A DNA stretch of 64,000 bases from Paracoccaceae bacterium. Lineage in GTDB: Bacteria; Pseudomonadota; Alphaproteobacteria; Rhodobacterales; Rhodobacteraceae. Position numbers and translations under genes: made by a program. Below the pieces are notes generated by a model. The model made no database searches. It was not told the DNA's origin and saw nothing but the letters and a program-made list of their open reading frames with translations. Positions 46,019 to 55,661 of this stretch are shown here, piece by piece. Numbering within the stretch: position 1 is the first letter of the stretch; each line of letters begins with the position of its first letter. The stretch spans positions 668,136 through 732,135 of the forward strand of contig JAWPMR010000001.1 in NCBI GenBank assembly GCA_033344815.1, written 5' to 3'.

Positions 46019-48379
46019 TCACTGCATTGCTGCCCAGACACGCGAAGGCGTCAGTGGCATATCGATATGCGTCACGTCCTTGCCGCCTGATTGCAGCGCA
46101 TCCACCACAGCGTTCACAACCGATGGAGGTGAGCCAATCGCCCCCGCCTCACCACAGCCTTTCACGCCCAAGGGGTTGTGCGTACAAGGTGTCTGACAGG
46201 AGTGATCCACCGCATAGAACGGCACGTCATCGGCGCGCGGCATCGCGTAATCCATATAGGATGCGCTCAGCAACTGGCCGTTTTCGTCATACGAACAGTT
46301 TTCCAACAACGCCTGTCCGATGCCTTGGGCCAGCCCCCCATGGACCTGACCGGTCACGATCATCGGGTTCACCACATTGCCGAAATCATCGACAGCGGTG
46401 AAGCGTTCAATGCTCACCTTACCGGTATCCGGGTCCACTTCGACCTCACAAGCATAAGCGCCTGAGGGATAGGTGAAGTTGCTCGGATCATAGAATGCGG
46501 TTTCTTCCAAACCCGGTTCGATGTCATCAAGCGGGTAGTTATGTGGCACATAAGCGGCCAGTGTCACATCCCCCCAGGCGACGGATTTATCCGTCCCTGC
46601 AACGCTGAACGCACCGTCCTTGAGCTCGATGTCATCTTCCGAGGCTTCCAGCAAGTGGCTGGCGATCTTCTTGGCCTTGGCGATGATTTTTTCTGTGGCG
46701 CGCACCATTGCAGAACCACCTACCGCGAGCGAACGGGAACCATAGGTGCCCATTCCCATAGGCGCATTGGCGGTATCACCGTGCACAATTTCGATCATGT
46801 TTTCGTCTATCCCGATCATCTCTGCGATGACCTGTGGAAAGGCGGTTTCATGACCCTGCCCGTGACTGTGGCTGCCGGTCATGACAACCAGACCGCCGGT
46901 GGCATTGACCCGTACTGTCGCAGATTCGTATAGGCCTGCGCGCGCACCGAGTTGCCCCACAAGGTTGGACGGCGCAATGCCGCAAGCCTCGATGTAGCAA
47001 TTGATGCCCAAACCACGCCATTTGCCTTTGGCCTCAGAGGCTTTACGGCGCGCATCGAAGCCGGACAGATCGCCCAATTCCTCAAGCTTGTCCATCGTGG
47101 CAGGATAATCGCCCGTGTCATACTCAACGGCCACCGGAGTGGCATAGGGGAACTGGGTAATGAAATTCTGACGGCGCAGCGCAATCGGGTCCACACCCAG
47201 TTCACGCGCCGCCTTGTCGATCACCCGTTCCAGTTGGAACGTCGCTTCGGGACGACCGGCTCCGCGATAAGCATCGACAGGTACAGTGTTGGTAAACACC
47301 GCTTTGACGTTCACATAGATGAGCGGCGTTCTGTAATTGCCCGCCATCAAGGTACCGTGAAGCCACGTTGGCACCGAAGGTGCAAAGGTGCTGAGATACG
47401 CGCCCATGTTCGCATAGGTATCCGTGCGCAGGGCCGTGAAGTTGTTCTCTGCATCCAGCGCCAGTTCGATCTTGGTCACATGGTCGCGACCGTGCGCGTC
47501 AGACATGAAGGCCTCAGAGCGACTGGACGTCCACTTCACCGGGCGGTTGCAGGCTTTGGCCGCGAAGGTCACAAAAGCCTCTTCTTGATAATGGAATATC
47601 TTGGTGCCGAAGCCGCCGCCCACGTCCGGGGCGACAACACGCAACTTGTGCTCGGGGATGCCCAACACAAACGCGCCCATCAAGAGGCGGATGACATGCG
47701 GGTTTTGCGACGTGGTATAAAGCGTGTGATCGTCGGTGCCGCGGGCATAATCGCCGACCGCTACACGCGGTTCCATCGGATTGGCGACAAGACGGTTGTT
47801 GACCAGTTCAAGCGTCGTGACATGGGCCGCTTTGGTAAAGGCCTCATCCGTCGCGGCCTTGTTTTCCTCAACAAAACCCCAATCGTAACAAAGGTTTGAC
47901 GTCAGATCATCATGCACTTTTGGTGCATCACTTGCGACCGCCGACTTCATATCAACCACCGCCGGCAGTTCGTCGATGTCAACGGTGATCGCTTCTGCGG
48001 CGTCGCGCGCCTGCTCCAATGTCTCCGCAACAACGGCGGCGATGGGTTCGCCAACATGGCGCACCTTGCCATGTGCCAGAATGGGGTGGCGCGGCTCCTG
48101 CATCGGCTCGCCATGTTTGTCCGTCACCTGCCAGCCGCATGGCATCCCACCAACGGCTTCAAAATCGGCACCTGTGAAAACCTTCACAACGCCTGCCATG
48201 GCTTCGGCTGAAGATGTATCGATTGACGAAATCGTACCGTGCGCAATATCGGAGCGCAGGAAAAACACATGCGCCTGCCCTCGAATGTTGATGTCGTCTG
48301 TATAATTTCCCTCACCGGTCAAAAACCGGATGTCCTCGCGGCGCTTTGAGCTGGCGCCGATGCCTCCATCTTTTGGCAT
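46019..48379 (-). CDS. coxL: Form II CoxL-type molybdopterin subunit
   Basis: A 786-residue molybdenum-cofactor subunit of the xanthine oxidase family: GKVRHVGEPIAAVVAE, VVAPDVGGGFGTKIFHYQE, then the active-site loop AYRGAGRPEATF (~368). The AYRGAGR motif is the mark of form II CoxL, whereas form I (true CO oxidisers) has AYxCSFR. Late motifs SHSHGQGHETAF and GVKGCGEAGAIGSPP with the catalytic Glu are present. Form II enzymes' physiological substrate is unsettled, so CO oxidation cannot be claimed. Maturation helpers lie upstream. Confidence 0.93.
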   Translation of the reverse strand: MPKDGGIGASSKRREDIRFLTGEGNYTDDINIRGQAHVFFLRSDIAHGTISSIDTSSAEAMAGVVKVFTGADFEAVGGMPCGWQVTDKHGEPMQEPRHPILAHGKVRHVGEPIAAVVAETLEQARDAAEAITVDIDELPAVVDMKSAVASDAPKVHDDLTSNLCYDWGFVEENKAATDEAFTKAAHVTTLELVNNRLVANPMEPRVAVGDYARGTDDHTLYTTSQNPHVIRLLMGAFVLGIPEHKLRVVAPDVGGGFGTKIFHYQEEAFVTFAAKACNRPVKWTSSRSEAFMSDAHGRDHVTKIELALDAENNFTALRTDTYANMGAYLSTFAPSVPTWLHGTLMAGNYRTPLIYVNVKAVFTNTVPVDAYRGAGRPEATFQLERVIDKAARELGVDPIALRRQNFITQFPYATPVAVEYDTGDYPATMDKLEELGDLSGFDARRKASEAKGKWRGLGINCYIEACGIAPSNLVGQLGARAGLYESATVRVNATGGLVVMTGSHSHGQGHETAFPQVIAEMIGIDENMIEIVHGDTANAPMGMGTYGSRSLAVGGSAMVRATEKIIAKAKKIASHLLEASEDDIELKDGAFSVAGTDKSVAWGDVTLAAYVPHNYPLDDIEPGLEETAFYDPSNFTYPSGAYACEVEVDPDTGKVSIERFTAVDDFGNVVNPMIVTGQVHGGLAQGIGQALLENCSYDENGQLLSASYMDYAMPRADDVPFYAVDHSCQTPCTHNPLGVKGCGEAGAIGSPPSVVNAVVDALQSGGKDVTHIDMPLTPSRVWAAMQ

Positions 48380-48399
48380 TTTATTCCTCCCTGAAAAGC

Positions 48400-48458
48400 G
48401 GTGGCCTGAAAGCCCACCTTACGGTGCGATCCTCTGTAGGGTGGGCTTTCAGGCCACC
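48400..48458. repeat. Long inverted repeat between coxS and coxL
   Basis: GGTGGCCTGAAAGCCCACC (48400-48418) and its exact reverse complement (48440-48458); four further pairs with one wobble extend the stem to 23 bp with a 13-nt loop. Shape and position suggest a REP-like intergenic element that may also set the coxS:coxL ratio. Confidence 0.8.
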
Positions 48459-48473
48459 CTGGATCATCAGTTT

Positions 48474-48959
48474 TTATTCTGCAGCGATTGTTGTTACATC
48501 CTGACCCGAAGCGGCCATGATCGCCTTGACGATATTATGATACCCTGTGCAGCGGCAAATATTGCCCTCCAGGTATTCTCGAATTTCCGTCTCGGTCGGG
48601 TTTGCATTTTCTTTCAAAAGCGCTGCGGCGCTCATCACCATGCCCGGCGTACAGAAACCGCACTGCAACCCATGATGATCCTGAAACGCTTGCTGGATGA
48701 CACTCAACGAACCATCCGCATTCGACATGGCTTCGATGGTTGTGACCTCAGAACCTGCGGCTTCAGCGGCAAGCATGGTGCACGCTTTGACCGCCTCGCC
48801 ATCCACATGCACAACACATGCGCCGCATTGGCTGGTATCGCATCCTACATGGGTGCCTGTCAGTTCCAGCGTATCGCGCAGGAATGACGACAAAAGCGTG
48901 CGCCCCTCCACATCGCCAGACGCGGCCTTACCGTTAACGGTCATCGAGACCTGAGCCAT
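48474..48959 (-). CDS. coxS: CoxS-type 2Fe-2S subunit
   Basis: A 161-residue two-cluster subunit: N-terminal plant-type ferredoxin cysteines CDTSQCGAC (~39-47) plus KAC, and the C-terminal helical cluster domain with CGFC (~98-101) and CRCTGY (~134). It transfers electrons between the molybdenum site and FAD. First of the coxSLM operon, 115 bp downstream of the MoCF-domain gene. Confidence 0.95.
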   Translation of the reverse strand: MAQVSMTVNGKAASGDVEGRTLLSSFLRDTLELTGTHVGCDTSQCGACVVHVDGEAVKACTMLAAEAAGSEVTTIEAMSNADGSLSVIQQAFQDHHGLQCGFCTPGMVMSAAALLKENANPTETEIREYLEGNICRCTGYHNIVKAIMAASGQDVTTIAAE

Positions 48960-49074
48960 ATTCTTCTCCCTAAGTTTTTTTGTTGAGTTGAGTTAAGCAT
49001 GCCCCTTACCGGTTGAGAACCTATTATTTCGTCGCATGGGTCAAGATGCGTTATAATGCCTCTTCCGGACTGGT

Positions 49075-50088
49075 TCATTTGGTGGGTTCAGGTCGCTTTC
49101 CAGCGCGCGGTTGCGGGCGTGTGGGGATTTCCTTCAACAACCCACCGACTCCCATGGCCGCCACATCATCATCGCTGACGTCTATACCGCACATCACCCG
49201 TGACAAAACCCAATCCGCCCCGTTTAAGGCTGGCGCGCGGGCGCACCCCGGCAGACCAATCACCGATTGCTTTGCGAGGTTTCCCAAAAACAATAGGTTA
49301 CCGGGGTCCACAGGCATGCCAAACCGTGTCACTTGTCCGCCAGCGTTTCTGAGGGCAGCAGGTGCGACGTCATTTATGTCTGATGTCGCAGAACCGTTGA
49401 GGATCAATATTAGCTCATCCTGACATTCACCAATCGCATGGGACAAGGCATCGACCTCATGGTGCACAACAATCGGTTTGGAAAGTGTTACGCCGAATGC
49501 CGCAACCCGGTCGGCAATGGCCTTTTGCCCTTTGGAGCCCGCGCCCCCTTCGATCTCGGATATGATCAAACCAACTGTTTTAATTTTGGGCGGTGCCAAA
49601 CGAATGGCAGACTTTGCCAGTTTGCAAGCTTCCATCAAAGCGGCCTCAGGCACAGCGTAGGAAATAATCTTGATCGTCCCAACCATCCCGCCGGGTGACA
49701 TTTGTTGAAACGGCGGAACAGTTGCCAGCGTAATCATCGGATGCACTCGGTTCAGCGCCTCAAGAGCCGCGACATCCATGACGGCAACGCCCGGCCCTTC
49801 GGCCAGCAAATTGACGCGCCCGGTAAAAGCGTCCGTCACCTTAAGACACTGGTCAGACGCATTTGGGACAAGTGCCTTCGCAAGCAATTGCGCCGCGTCG
49901 TTTTCGAAAACGTCACCAGCCTCCAACCGCGCGACAGTCACCTCGGTGATGCCAGCATGGGTCAAAGAACCAATATCGCTTGCGTCCAGAATACGCCCTT
50001 TGCGCAATCGCCTGCGATCGCCCAGCGATACGGAATGGGCCAATACGCCGCCTTCAGCATCCCCAACGGCGACCTGTCCAAACTTCAT
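49075..50088 (-). CDS. Molybdopterin-binding (MoCF-domain) protein
   Basis: A 337-residue protein with an N-terminal region (KFGQVAVGDAEGGVLAHS) and a MoeA/MogA-type molybdopterin-binding fold around residues 165-310: VGLIISEIEGGAGSKG and ILILNGSATSDINDVAPAAL, then a FGMPVDPGNLLFLG loop. Such proteins modify or insert the molybdenum cofactor of CoxL-type enzymes. It overlaps the xdhC-like gene by 4 bp and precedes coxS, which supports a maturation role. Exact reaction unknown. Confidence 0.82.
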   Translation of the reverse strand: MKFGQVAVGDAEGGVLAHSVSLGDRRRLRKGRILDASDIGSLTHAGITEVTVARLEAGDVFENDAAQLLAKALVPNASDQCLKVTDAFTGRVNLLAEGPGVAVMDVAALEALNRVHPMITLATVPPFQQMSPGGMVGTIKIISYAVPEAALMEACKLAKSAIRLAPPKIKTVGLIISEIEGGAGSKGQKAIADRVAAFGVTLSKPIVVHHEVDALSHAIGECQDELILILNGSATSDINDVAPAALRNAGGQVTRFGMPVDPGNLLFLGNLAKQSVIGLPGCARAPALNGADWVLSRVMCGIDVSDDDVAAMGVGGLLKEIPTRPQPRAGKRPEPTK

Positions 50089-51053
50089 GCGCCGCGCCTC
50101 AACACCCGAGTCATTTCGCCAAGAATAGCAACTGCAATTTCGGGCGGACCGGCCGCCCCGATGTTCAACCCCACCGGTCCATGAACGCGGCCGATCTGAT
50201 GCGGTTCGAATCCTGCATCAGCAAGACGTCCTGCGCGCGAGGCCTGCGTGCGCGTGGATCCAAGCGCCCCGATGTAGAAAGCACGAGACCGCAGTGCAAT
50301 ATGCAACGCCGGATCATCCAGTTTGGGATCATGGGTCAACAGCACAACGGCGGTGCGACTGTCCACACCAATGGTTTCAAGCGCTTCATCCGGCCAGTCT
50401 TGCAAGATCCGCTCTCCCGGAAAGCGCGCTTCAGAACCAAAAGCGGCACGCGGATCCACAATAAAGGGGTCATACCCGGCAATCCGCGCCATCGGTACCA
50501 AGGCCTGTGCAATATGCACCGCGCCCACAACCACCAAACGCAATGGCGGATTGTGGATCGCAACAAAAACATCCCCGTCTTGTTCGAAGCCCGATTTGTC
50601 CATGGCAAACCGATCCACATACCCCTCGTGAACAAGGCGTCGTGCCCCCGTTTTAAGGCTTGCTTCATACGCGGTGGGGGTACGGGCCGCACGGGCAGCC
50701 ACGAGGTCACTCAAAACATCGACGGGCAGGACCGTGCCGACGGGTTCCACCAGAATACGAATCGTGCCGCCGCAAGCCAGACCGACGGCAAAGGCATCAC
50801 CATCGCTGACGCCGTATTCAAGCAAGCGCTGCTCGCCCTTTTCCAATGCATCTGCCGCCTCCAAAACGACAGCGCCCTCGACGCAGCCGCCCGATACGGA
50901 CCCTTGCATCTCACCATCGCCAGCAATCACCAATTGCGCTCCGACGCGCCGGGGTGCTGACCCCCAGGTTTCCACCACCGTGGCCAACACCGCCCCGCGT
51001 CCCGCGTCATGCCAGGCCAGCGCCTGTTCCGGTGCGTTTTCAAAAACATCCAT
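50085..51053 (-). CDS. XdhC/CoxI-family maturation protein
   Basis: A 322-residue XdhC-family protein. The N-terminal XdhC_CoxI domain has AVLATVVETWGSAPRRVGAQL and SVSGGCVEGAVV (~52-63); the C-terminal Rossmann-like domain has LRLVVVGAVHIAQAL and VVLLTHDPKLDDPALHIAL. XdhC binds the molybdenum cofactor, adds the terminal sulfur or protects the cofactor, and delivers it to xanthine dehydrogenase-type enzymes. First gene of the cox operon in transcription order. Confidence 0.9.
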   Translation of the reverse strand: MDVFENAPEQALAWHDAGRGAVLATVVETWGSAPRRVGAQLVIAGDGEMQGSVSGGCVEGAVVLEAADALEKGEQRLLEYGVSDGDAFAVGLACGGTIRILVEPVGTVLPVDVLSDLVAARAARTPTAYEASLKTGARRLVHEGYVDRFAMDKSGFEQDGDVFVAIHNPPLRLVVVGAVHIAQALVPMARIAGYDPFIVDPRAAFGSEARFPGERILQDWPDEALETIGVDSRTAVVLLTHDPKLDDPALHIALRSRAFYIGALGSTRTQASRAGRLADAGFEPHQIGRVHGPVGLNIGAAGPPEIAVAILGEMTRVLRRGA

Positions 51054-51218
51054 ACCGACTCTCCCTGAACCGAACTATCTAACATGTGGCACGGCTTGTC
51101 TGCCCCAAACGCGAGAATCCCTTTCCGTCTGAGCTATCCTGTGGAATTCAATTTGGCACCTTGTCCCCACCTGCCCCGACCACTACATTTGCAGACAGAC
51201 CACAACGGAGCCGAGCCC

Positions 51219-51455
51219 ATGCCCATGCAAGCCAGCGAAATCGAAGATCTGCTGCGTGCCAGCTTTCCTGATGCAACAATAACTGTAGAGGGCAACGACG
51301 GCGTTCACATGGCAGCCATGGTTGTTGATGAGAGCTTTCGCGGCAAGAATCGCGTGCAACAGCAGCGCGCAGTCTACGCGGCCCTGAAGGGCAAAATGGA
51401 CGGCTCCAACGGAGAGCTGCACGCTTTGGCGCTGACAACAAGAATCCCTGATTGA
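51219..51455 (+). CDS. bolA: BolA-family protein
   Basis: A 78-residue BolA: IEDLLRASFPDATITVEGND, the conserved His in NDGVHMAAMVV and the C-terminal RVQQQRAVYAAL and ELHALALTT with the second His. It pairs with the monothiol glutaredoxin encoded 58 bp downstream in iron-sulfur cluster handling. I chose ATG 51219 (GGAG upstream). Confidence 0.93.
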   Translation: MPMQASEIEDLLRASFPDATITVEGNDGVHMAAMVVDESFRGKNRVQQQRAVYAALKGKMDGSNGELHALALTTRIPD

Positions 51456-51513
51456 GACACTTGAATTTTCGGCATTGAACCTCTTAAACGCCGAGCGATC
51501 CGAAGGAATTGAA

Positions 51514-51876
51514 ATGACAGACACAACAACACAAATTCAAGAAACCATTTCCGGATCGGACGTGGTTTTGTTCATGAAGGGCACCAAAGAGATGCCGCAA
51601 TGTGGTTTTTCCAGCCGCGTGGCTGGCGTTTTGAACTACATGGGCGTCGACTTTTCGGATGTGAATGTCCTGTCCGACGAGGCACTGCGTCAGGGCATCA
51701 AGGACTTTTCCGACTGGCCCACGGTTCCGCAGCTCTATGTCAAAGGTGAGTTCGTCGGCGGGTGCGACATCATCACCGAAATGACCCTGTCAGGTGAACT
51801 AGATACGCTGTTCGCCGAAAACGGTGTGACGTTTGACAAGGATGCTGCGGATAAGATTCGCGAAGCCAACGGTTAA
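51514..51876 (+). CDS. grxD: Monothiol glutaredoxin
   Basis: A 120-residue monothiol glutaredoxin: VLFMKGTKEMPQCGFS with the CGFS site (~32), TVPQLYVKGEFVGGCDI with the TVP loop and the glutathione-binding GGCD. Such proteins bridge a 2Fe-2S cluster and form complexes with BolA, which is encoded just upstream. ATG 51514, preceded by GAAGGA. Confidence 0.95.
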   Translation: MTDTTTQIQETISGSDVVLFMKGTKEMPQCGFSSRVAGVLNYMGVDFSDVNVLSDEALRQGIKDFSDWPTVPQLYVKGEFVGGCDIITEMTLSGELDTLFAENGVTFDKDAADKIREANG

Positions 51877-51943
51877 GCGTCGCCGCTTTCATCCAGCCAG
51901 AAAGAAAGCGAGCTCCGCTTTCCTTTGTTAGTAGACCCGCTCA

Positions 51944-52291
51944 TCAGCCATCGGATTGCGTGCATTGCGCGTAAACCGGTGTCTCTTGGCCTGTTGTTGC
52001 ATCAAACCAAGTCAGCATTGCCGCGTCGCCCTTTGTCCACCACACGTATCCAGACAGATTGCGCGGCCCTGCATAGCGCGCGCCAGAGGCTGAAGGTGTG
52101 GTTTCAAGATGGATCATTTCGCCTTCAACCAACAGAACAGCAACGCCAATCGAGTCCTTCCCTTCAACAAAAACCACCGGAAGCTCGACGGAACGTTCAC
52201 ACAGGTAGAGAGCCGCCACCGAACCCGCATTTGCGGTCATGGCGGCGCCCGTCCAGATCATGAAACCAGCCATGATCTGAAACTGTCCCAT
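51944..52291 (-). CDS. MliC-like lysozyme-inhibitor domain protein
   Basis: A 115-residue protein. The first ~22 residues look like a signal peptide (GFMIWTGAAMTANA). The rest matches the MliC/PliC fold: VAALYLCERSVELPVVFVEG, then SGARYAG, GYVWWTKGDAAMLTW and a final Cys (VYAQC), likely disulfide-linked to the first. Members inhibit c-type lysozymes in the periplasm or outer membrane. The start overlaps the zapA stop (TAATG), so it is read from the zapA transcript, an unusual partner. No lipobox Cys is clear. Confidence 0.7.
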   Translation of the reverse strand: MGQFQIMAGFMIWTGAAMTANAGSVAALYLCERSVELPVVFVEGKDSIGVAVLLVEGEMIHLETTPSASGARYAGPRNLSGYVWWTKGDAAMLTWFDATTGQETPVYAQCTQSDG

Positions 52292-52683
52292 TACGCTTTC
52301 GACTTTTCTTCGACGGAAGCTGCAACTGCCTCGGCGCGGGCGGCAAGTTCAGCAAGCGTGTCTGTCACCGACTGCGGTACGACAGGGACTTCGACCCGCT
52401 CCGGCTCAACGACGGTATCGCGCAGATTTGCCAGTTCAGCGTCACGTGCGGTCAGCTTGGCTTGCAATTCAGCAACCTGATCTTCCACATTTGCCGTCTT
52501 GTCCGCGAGCATCAGACCCGCCATCAGCAACATGCGCGCTTCGGGCATGCGACCGGCCTGATCGGCCAGAACCTGCGCTTCGTCATCGAGCATCTTTGCT
52601 GCCGTGTGCAGAAAATGCTCCTCGCCGACCTGACAGGCGACTTCAAATTGACGGCTTCCGATGGAAATTGTGACTTCCGGCAT
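52291..52683 (-). CDS. zapA: Cell-division protein ZapA
   Basis: A 130-residue ZapA: VTISIGSRQFEVACQVGEEHFL at the start, the coiled-coil part (MLLMAGLMLADKTANVEDQVAEL) and an Ala/Glu-rich tail longer than in E. coli (109 residues). It cross-links FtsZ filaments at the Z-ring. It overlaps the upstream coiled-coil gene (ATGA) and the downstream MliC-like gene. Confidence 0.9.
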   Translation of the reverse strand: MPEVTISIGSRQFEVACQVGEEHFLHTAAKMLDDEAQVLADQAGRMPEARMLLMAGLMLADKTANVEDQVAELQAKLTARDAELANLRDTVVEPERVEVPVVPQSVTDTLAELAARAEAVAASVEEKSKA

Positions 52684-53168
52684 CAGACAGTCTCCTCATT
52701 TTGGGGTGCGCCGGCTTCCAGCAGAGGCGTCAAGGCGGCGATAATCTCATCCGCCTGCGTGACCTCGGCGGTCCGTGCTGCGCGCAGAGATTCAAGTTCG
52801 GCCATCATTGCAGCGTTGATCAGATCCGGCTCACCAACCCCTTCGGCATTGGCGGTCCTGAGCGCTTCGCATGCTTCACCAAGCTGCGCGTTTGCGCGAC
52901 GCAACCGTTGCAGGTCCTGATCAAACTGACTGATCCGCGCGGCGGTTTCTGTCGCCCGGTTTTCCAGTTCTTCCAAGGCCTTGGACTGACGTTCTCCCAA
53001 GGCACGCACCCGTTCATTTAACTGCGCGTTCACGGTTTTCTCATCTTCGAGCGCCAGTTTGAGTGCCTCCATGCTTTCAGATGCACCGCTTCCAATAACG
53101 TCGACACCTTTGGCAACCCGGTCCAAGGCGGACATAATCCGGCTTTGAAGATCTTCGATTTCGCTCAT
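52683..53168 (-). CDS. Coiled-coil protein cotranscribed with zapA
   Basis: A 161-residue soluble protein, nearly all helical: residues ~20-110 have heptad-like pattern (LALEDEKTVNAQLNERVRAL, FDQDLQRLRRANAQL). No family recognised. It ends in the first codon of zapA (ATGA). I chose ATG 53168; an in-frame GTG at 53174 is possible. The position before zapA suggests a divisome partner comparable in place to small Z-ring-associated coiled-coil proteins, but that is inference. Confidence 0.7.
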   Translation of the reverse strand: MSEIEDLQSRIMSALDRVAKGVDVIGSGASESMEALKLALEDEKTVNAQLNERVRALGERQSKALEELENRATETAARISQFDQDLQRLRRANAQLGEACEALRTANAEGVGEPDLINAAMMAELESLRAARTAEVTQADEIIAALTPLLEAGAPQNEETV

Positions 53169-53459
53169 GCCCACCTCATCATCTCTCTATAAAACGCGCC
53201 GCGATTGCGGCTGCCTCATTCTGCGAGAGACGAATCGCTCCCGTGCAGGCTCAGATTAACTCTATTCCACCAACCTCACAAACACGCCTTTCTTTGTGAT
53301 CAATTGCTTGCCGGACGCTGTTGAAGTCAATGGTTTGCCAAAGGCAAGCCCCCGCCCTTGATCTTTGCGAGGCGACTGTTATGCAGCGCTCAAACTTTGG
53401 CTATCTCGCCTGAAACCCCGCTTTTGGGGCCGCTTCGAACCGACAAAGGATTCTACCAC
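53169..53459. promoter_or_regulatory. Divergent control region between the zapA operon and tkt
   Basis: About 290 bp without a gene. A CCCC-GCTTTT-GGGG hairpin (53416-53429) lies in the tkt leader 30 bp before the start. No tRNA seen; no 6S RNA was recognised. Confidence 0.4.
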
Positions 53460-55478
53460 GTGGATTTAAAAGCCCTCGCTGCCGCCAACCCTGATCACTG
53501 GTCCAAGGCCACGGCGATTCGTGCGCTCACACTGGATGCCGTCGCTGCTGCCAATTCGGGGCATTCCGGCATGCCGATGGGCATGGCCGACGTCGCGACC
53601 GTGCTCTTTGAAAAGCACCTCAAGTTCGATCCTACGCAACCCACCTGGCCAGATCGCGACCGGTTTATTCTCTCGGCGGGCCATGGTTCCATGTTGCTTT
53701 ATTCGCTGCTGCATCTGACGGGGTACGCCGATATGACGCTGGAGGAGATCAAGAATTTCCGCCAGTGGGGATCGCGCACGGCAGGTCACCCGGAATATGG
53801 TCATGCCTCTGGCATTGAAACCACGACCGGGCCGCTTGGTCAGGGCATCGCCAATTCCATCGGTTTTGCCATGGCGGAGGAAATCCAGCGTGCGCATTAT
53901 GGGAAAAAAGTTGTGGATCACTATACCTATGTGATCGCCGGTGACGGATGCCTGATGGAGGGCGTGAGCCAAGAGGCCATTACACTGGCCGGACGCCAAA
54001 ACCTGAGCAAGTTGATCGTGCTATGGGACAATAACGACATCACCATTGACGGGCCTGTGTCGCTGTCGGATCGCACCGATCAGGTGGGCCGTTTCAAGTC
54101 CGCGGGCTGGGATGTTCTGGAAATTGACGGACATGATCCGGCGGCCATTGACGGCGCACTGACGCAGGCCAAGAAGGGCAGCAAACCGACGATGATTGCT
54201 TGCAAGACCCACATTGCCTTGGGCCATGCAGCACAGGATACTTCCAAAGGCCACGGCGCGCTGACGGATGCCGCCCAATTGACCGCCGCCAAAGAAGCCT
54301 ATGGTTGGAAAACCGGACCCTTTGAGGTGCCCGCAGATGTGAAATCTGCCTGGGAAGCCATCGGCGCGCGCGGTGCAGAGACCCGCCGCGCCTGGGAAGA
54401 GCGGTTTGACACCCTCCCCCGCGCCAAGCGTGAAACCTTCAATCGGGCTTTTGCGCTGGAAGCACCCAAAAAGCTGAGCGCGGTGATCAAAGCGTTCAAA
54501 AAGCAGATGTCAGAAGCCGCGCCCAAGCTCGCGACCCGCGCGAGTTCCGAAAAGGTTTTGGAGATCGTCAACCCGGTCATGCCTGAAACAGTGGGTGGGT
54601 CTGCAGATCTGACCGGCTCCAACAATACCAAAACCGGTGATCTGGGTGTTTTTGACGTCGACAGTCGCGGTGGACGTTATGTCTATTGGGGCATTCGTGA
54701 ACACGGCATGGCGGCGGCGATGAACGGCATGGCGCTGCACGGCGGTCTGCGCCCCTACGGTGGGACGTTCATGTGTTTCACCGATTATGCACGCCCCGCG
54801 ATGCGTTTGGCGGCCCTGATGAAAATCCCAACCGTTTTTGTGATGACCCATGACAGCATCGGTCTGGGCGAAGACGGCCCAACGCACCAACCGGTGGAGC
54901 ATCTTGCAATCAGCCGCGCGACACCGAACACCTATGTGTTCCGCCCCGCCGATACGATTGAGACGGCAGAGGCCTGGGAATTGGCGTTGACGTCCAAGGA
55001 AACACCATCTGTGTTGTCTCTGACGCGTCAGGGTTTGAAAACAGTGCGAACAGAGCACAAGACCAAGAACCTGACCGCACAGGGCGGCTATGTTTTGGCG
55101 GATGCGGATGGAAAACGGCAGGCCATCCTGCTGGCCACCGGTTCCGAAGTCGAGATCGCACTGGCCGCCCGCGACATTCTCCAGGCGGAAGGGATCGGTA
55201 CTCGGGTTGTGTCCCTGCCGTGCTGGGAATTGTTTGAGGAACAGGATGAGGCCTACCGCAAGCGTGTCTTGCCCGGTGGTCCGGTGCGGGTTGCAGTCGA
55301 GGCCGGCATTCGCTTTGGCTGGGATCGCTGGCTCTTTGGGGAGCGTGGCAAGCGCGAGAAATCCGGGTTCGTTGGGATGCATGATTTCGGAGCATCTGCC
55401 CCTGCTGGCACGCTTTATGAAGAGTTTGGCATCACCGCACAGGCCGTTGCGGATAAAGCGAAATCCCTCATCAAATAG
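53460..55478 (+). CDS. tkt: Transketolase
   Basis: A 672-residue transketolase. The thiamine-diphosphate motif is [13 protein letters not shown] with DNNDITIDG (~160-195), the active-site His in GHPEYGH, and the pyrimidine-binding domain has [17 protein letters not shown] (~415-431). I chose GTG 53460 (AAAGGA nine nt upstream; start [20 protein letters not shown]); an upstream frame from 53358 lacks conservation. It links glycolysis and the pentose phosphate pathway. The 3' terminator is clear. Confidence 0.95.
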   Translation: MDLKALAAANPDHWSKATAIRALTLDAVAAANSGHSGMPMGMADVATVLFEKHLKFDPTQPTWPDRDRFILSAGHGSMLLYSLLHLTGYADMTLEEIKNFRQWGSRTAGHPEYGHASGIETTTGPLGQGIANSIGFAMAEEIQRAHYGKKVVDHYTYVIAGDGCLMEGVSQEAITLAGRQNLSKLIVLWDNNDITIDGPVSLSDRTDQVGRFKSAGWDVLEIDGHDPAAIDGALTQAKKGSKPTMIACKTHIALGHAAQDTSKGHGALTDAAQLTAAKEAYGWKTGPFEVPADVKSAWEAIGARGAETRRAWEERFDTLPRAKRETFNRAFALEAPKKLSAVIKAFKKQMSEAAPKLATRASSEKVLEIVNPVMPETVGGSADLTGSNNTKTGDLGVFDVDSRGGRYVYWGIREHGMAAAMNGMALHGGLRPYGGTFMCFTDYARPAMRLAALMKIPTVFVMTHDSIGLGEDGPTHQPVEHLAISRATPNTYVFRPADTIETAEAWELALTSKETPSVLSLTRQGLKTVRTEHKTKNLTAQGGYVLADADGKRQAILLATGSEVEIALAARDILQAEGIGTRVVSLPCWELFEEQDEAYRKRVLPGGPVRVAVEAGIRFGWDRWLFGERGKREKSGFVGMHDFGASAPAGTLYEEFGITAQAVADKAKSLIK

Positions 55479-55507
55479 CGAGCATCGCTTCAAAAACAAA
55501 AACATTG

Positions 55508-55537
55508 AAATGCGCCTACGTTTAGGGCGCATTTTTT
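55508..55537 (+). terminator. Terminator after tkt
   Basis: AAATGCGCC (55508-55516) pairs with GGCGCATTT (55526-55534), with a further G-U pair, followed by TTTTTT. A textbook rho-independent terminator. Confidence 0.85.
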
Positions 55538-55610
55538 ATTGGATCCAGCGCGATGCATTAATTTCGCAAAAGCAAATTCGTTAACCAACCCGCGCAATCC
55601 ATCTAGCGCG

Positions 55611-55625
55611 TTAACCTCGCCTTAA
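55611..55625. promoter_or_regulatory. CtrA-type binding site upstream of a small membrane-protein gene
   Basis: TTAACCTCGCCTTAA is a perfect TTAA-N7-TTAA. It lies 37 bp upstream of the ATG at 55662, where CtrA binding could cover or activate the promoter. A half-site GTTAACC occurs near 55580. Confidence 0.6.
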
Positions 55626-55661
55626 CACCTTATTCACAAAGTGGGCGCAGGAGGTCTTCAA

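Noticed and set aside
53169-53459. 6S RNA gene next to zapA
   Set aside because: zapA-linked 6S RNA is common in bacteria, but no long rod-like foldback with a central bubble was recognised in this gap, and zapA's other side is occupied by an overlapping gene.
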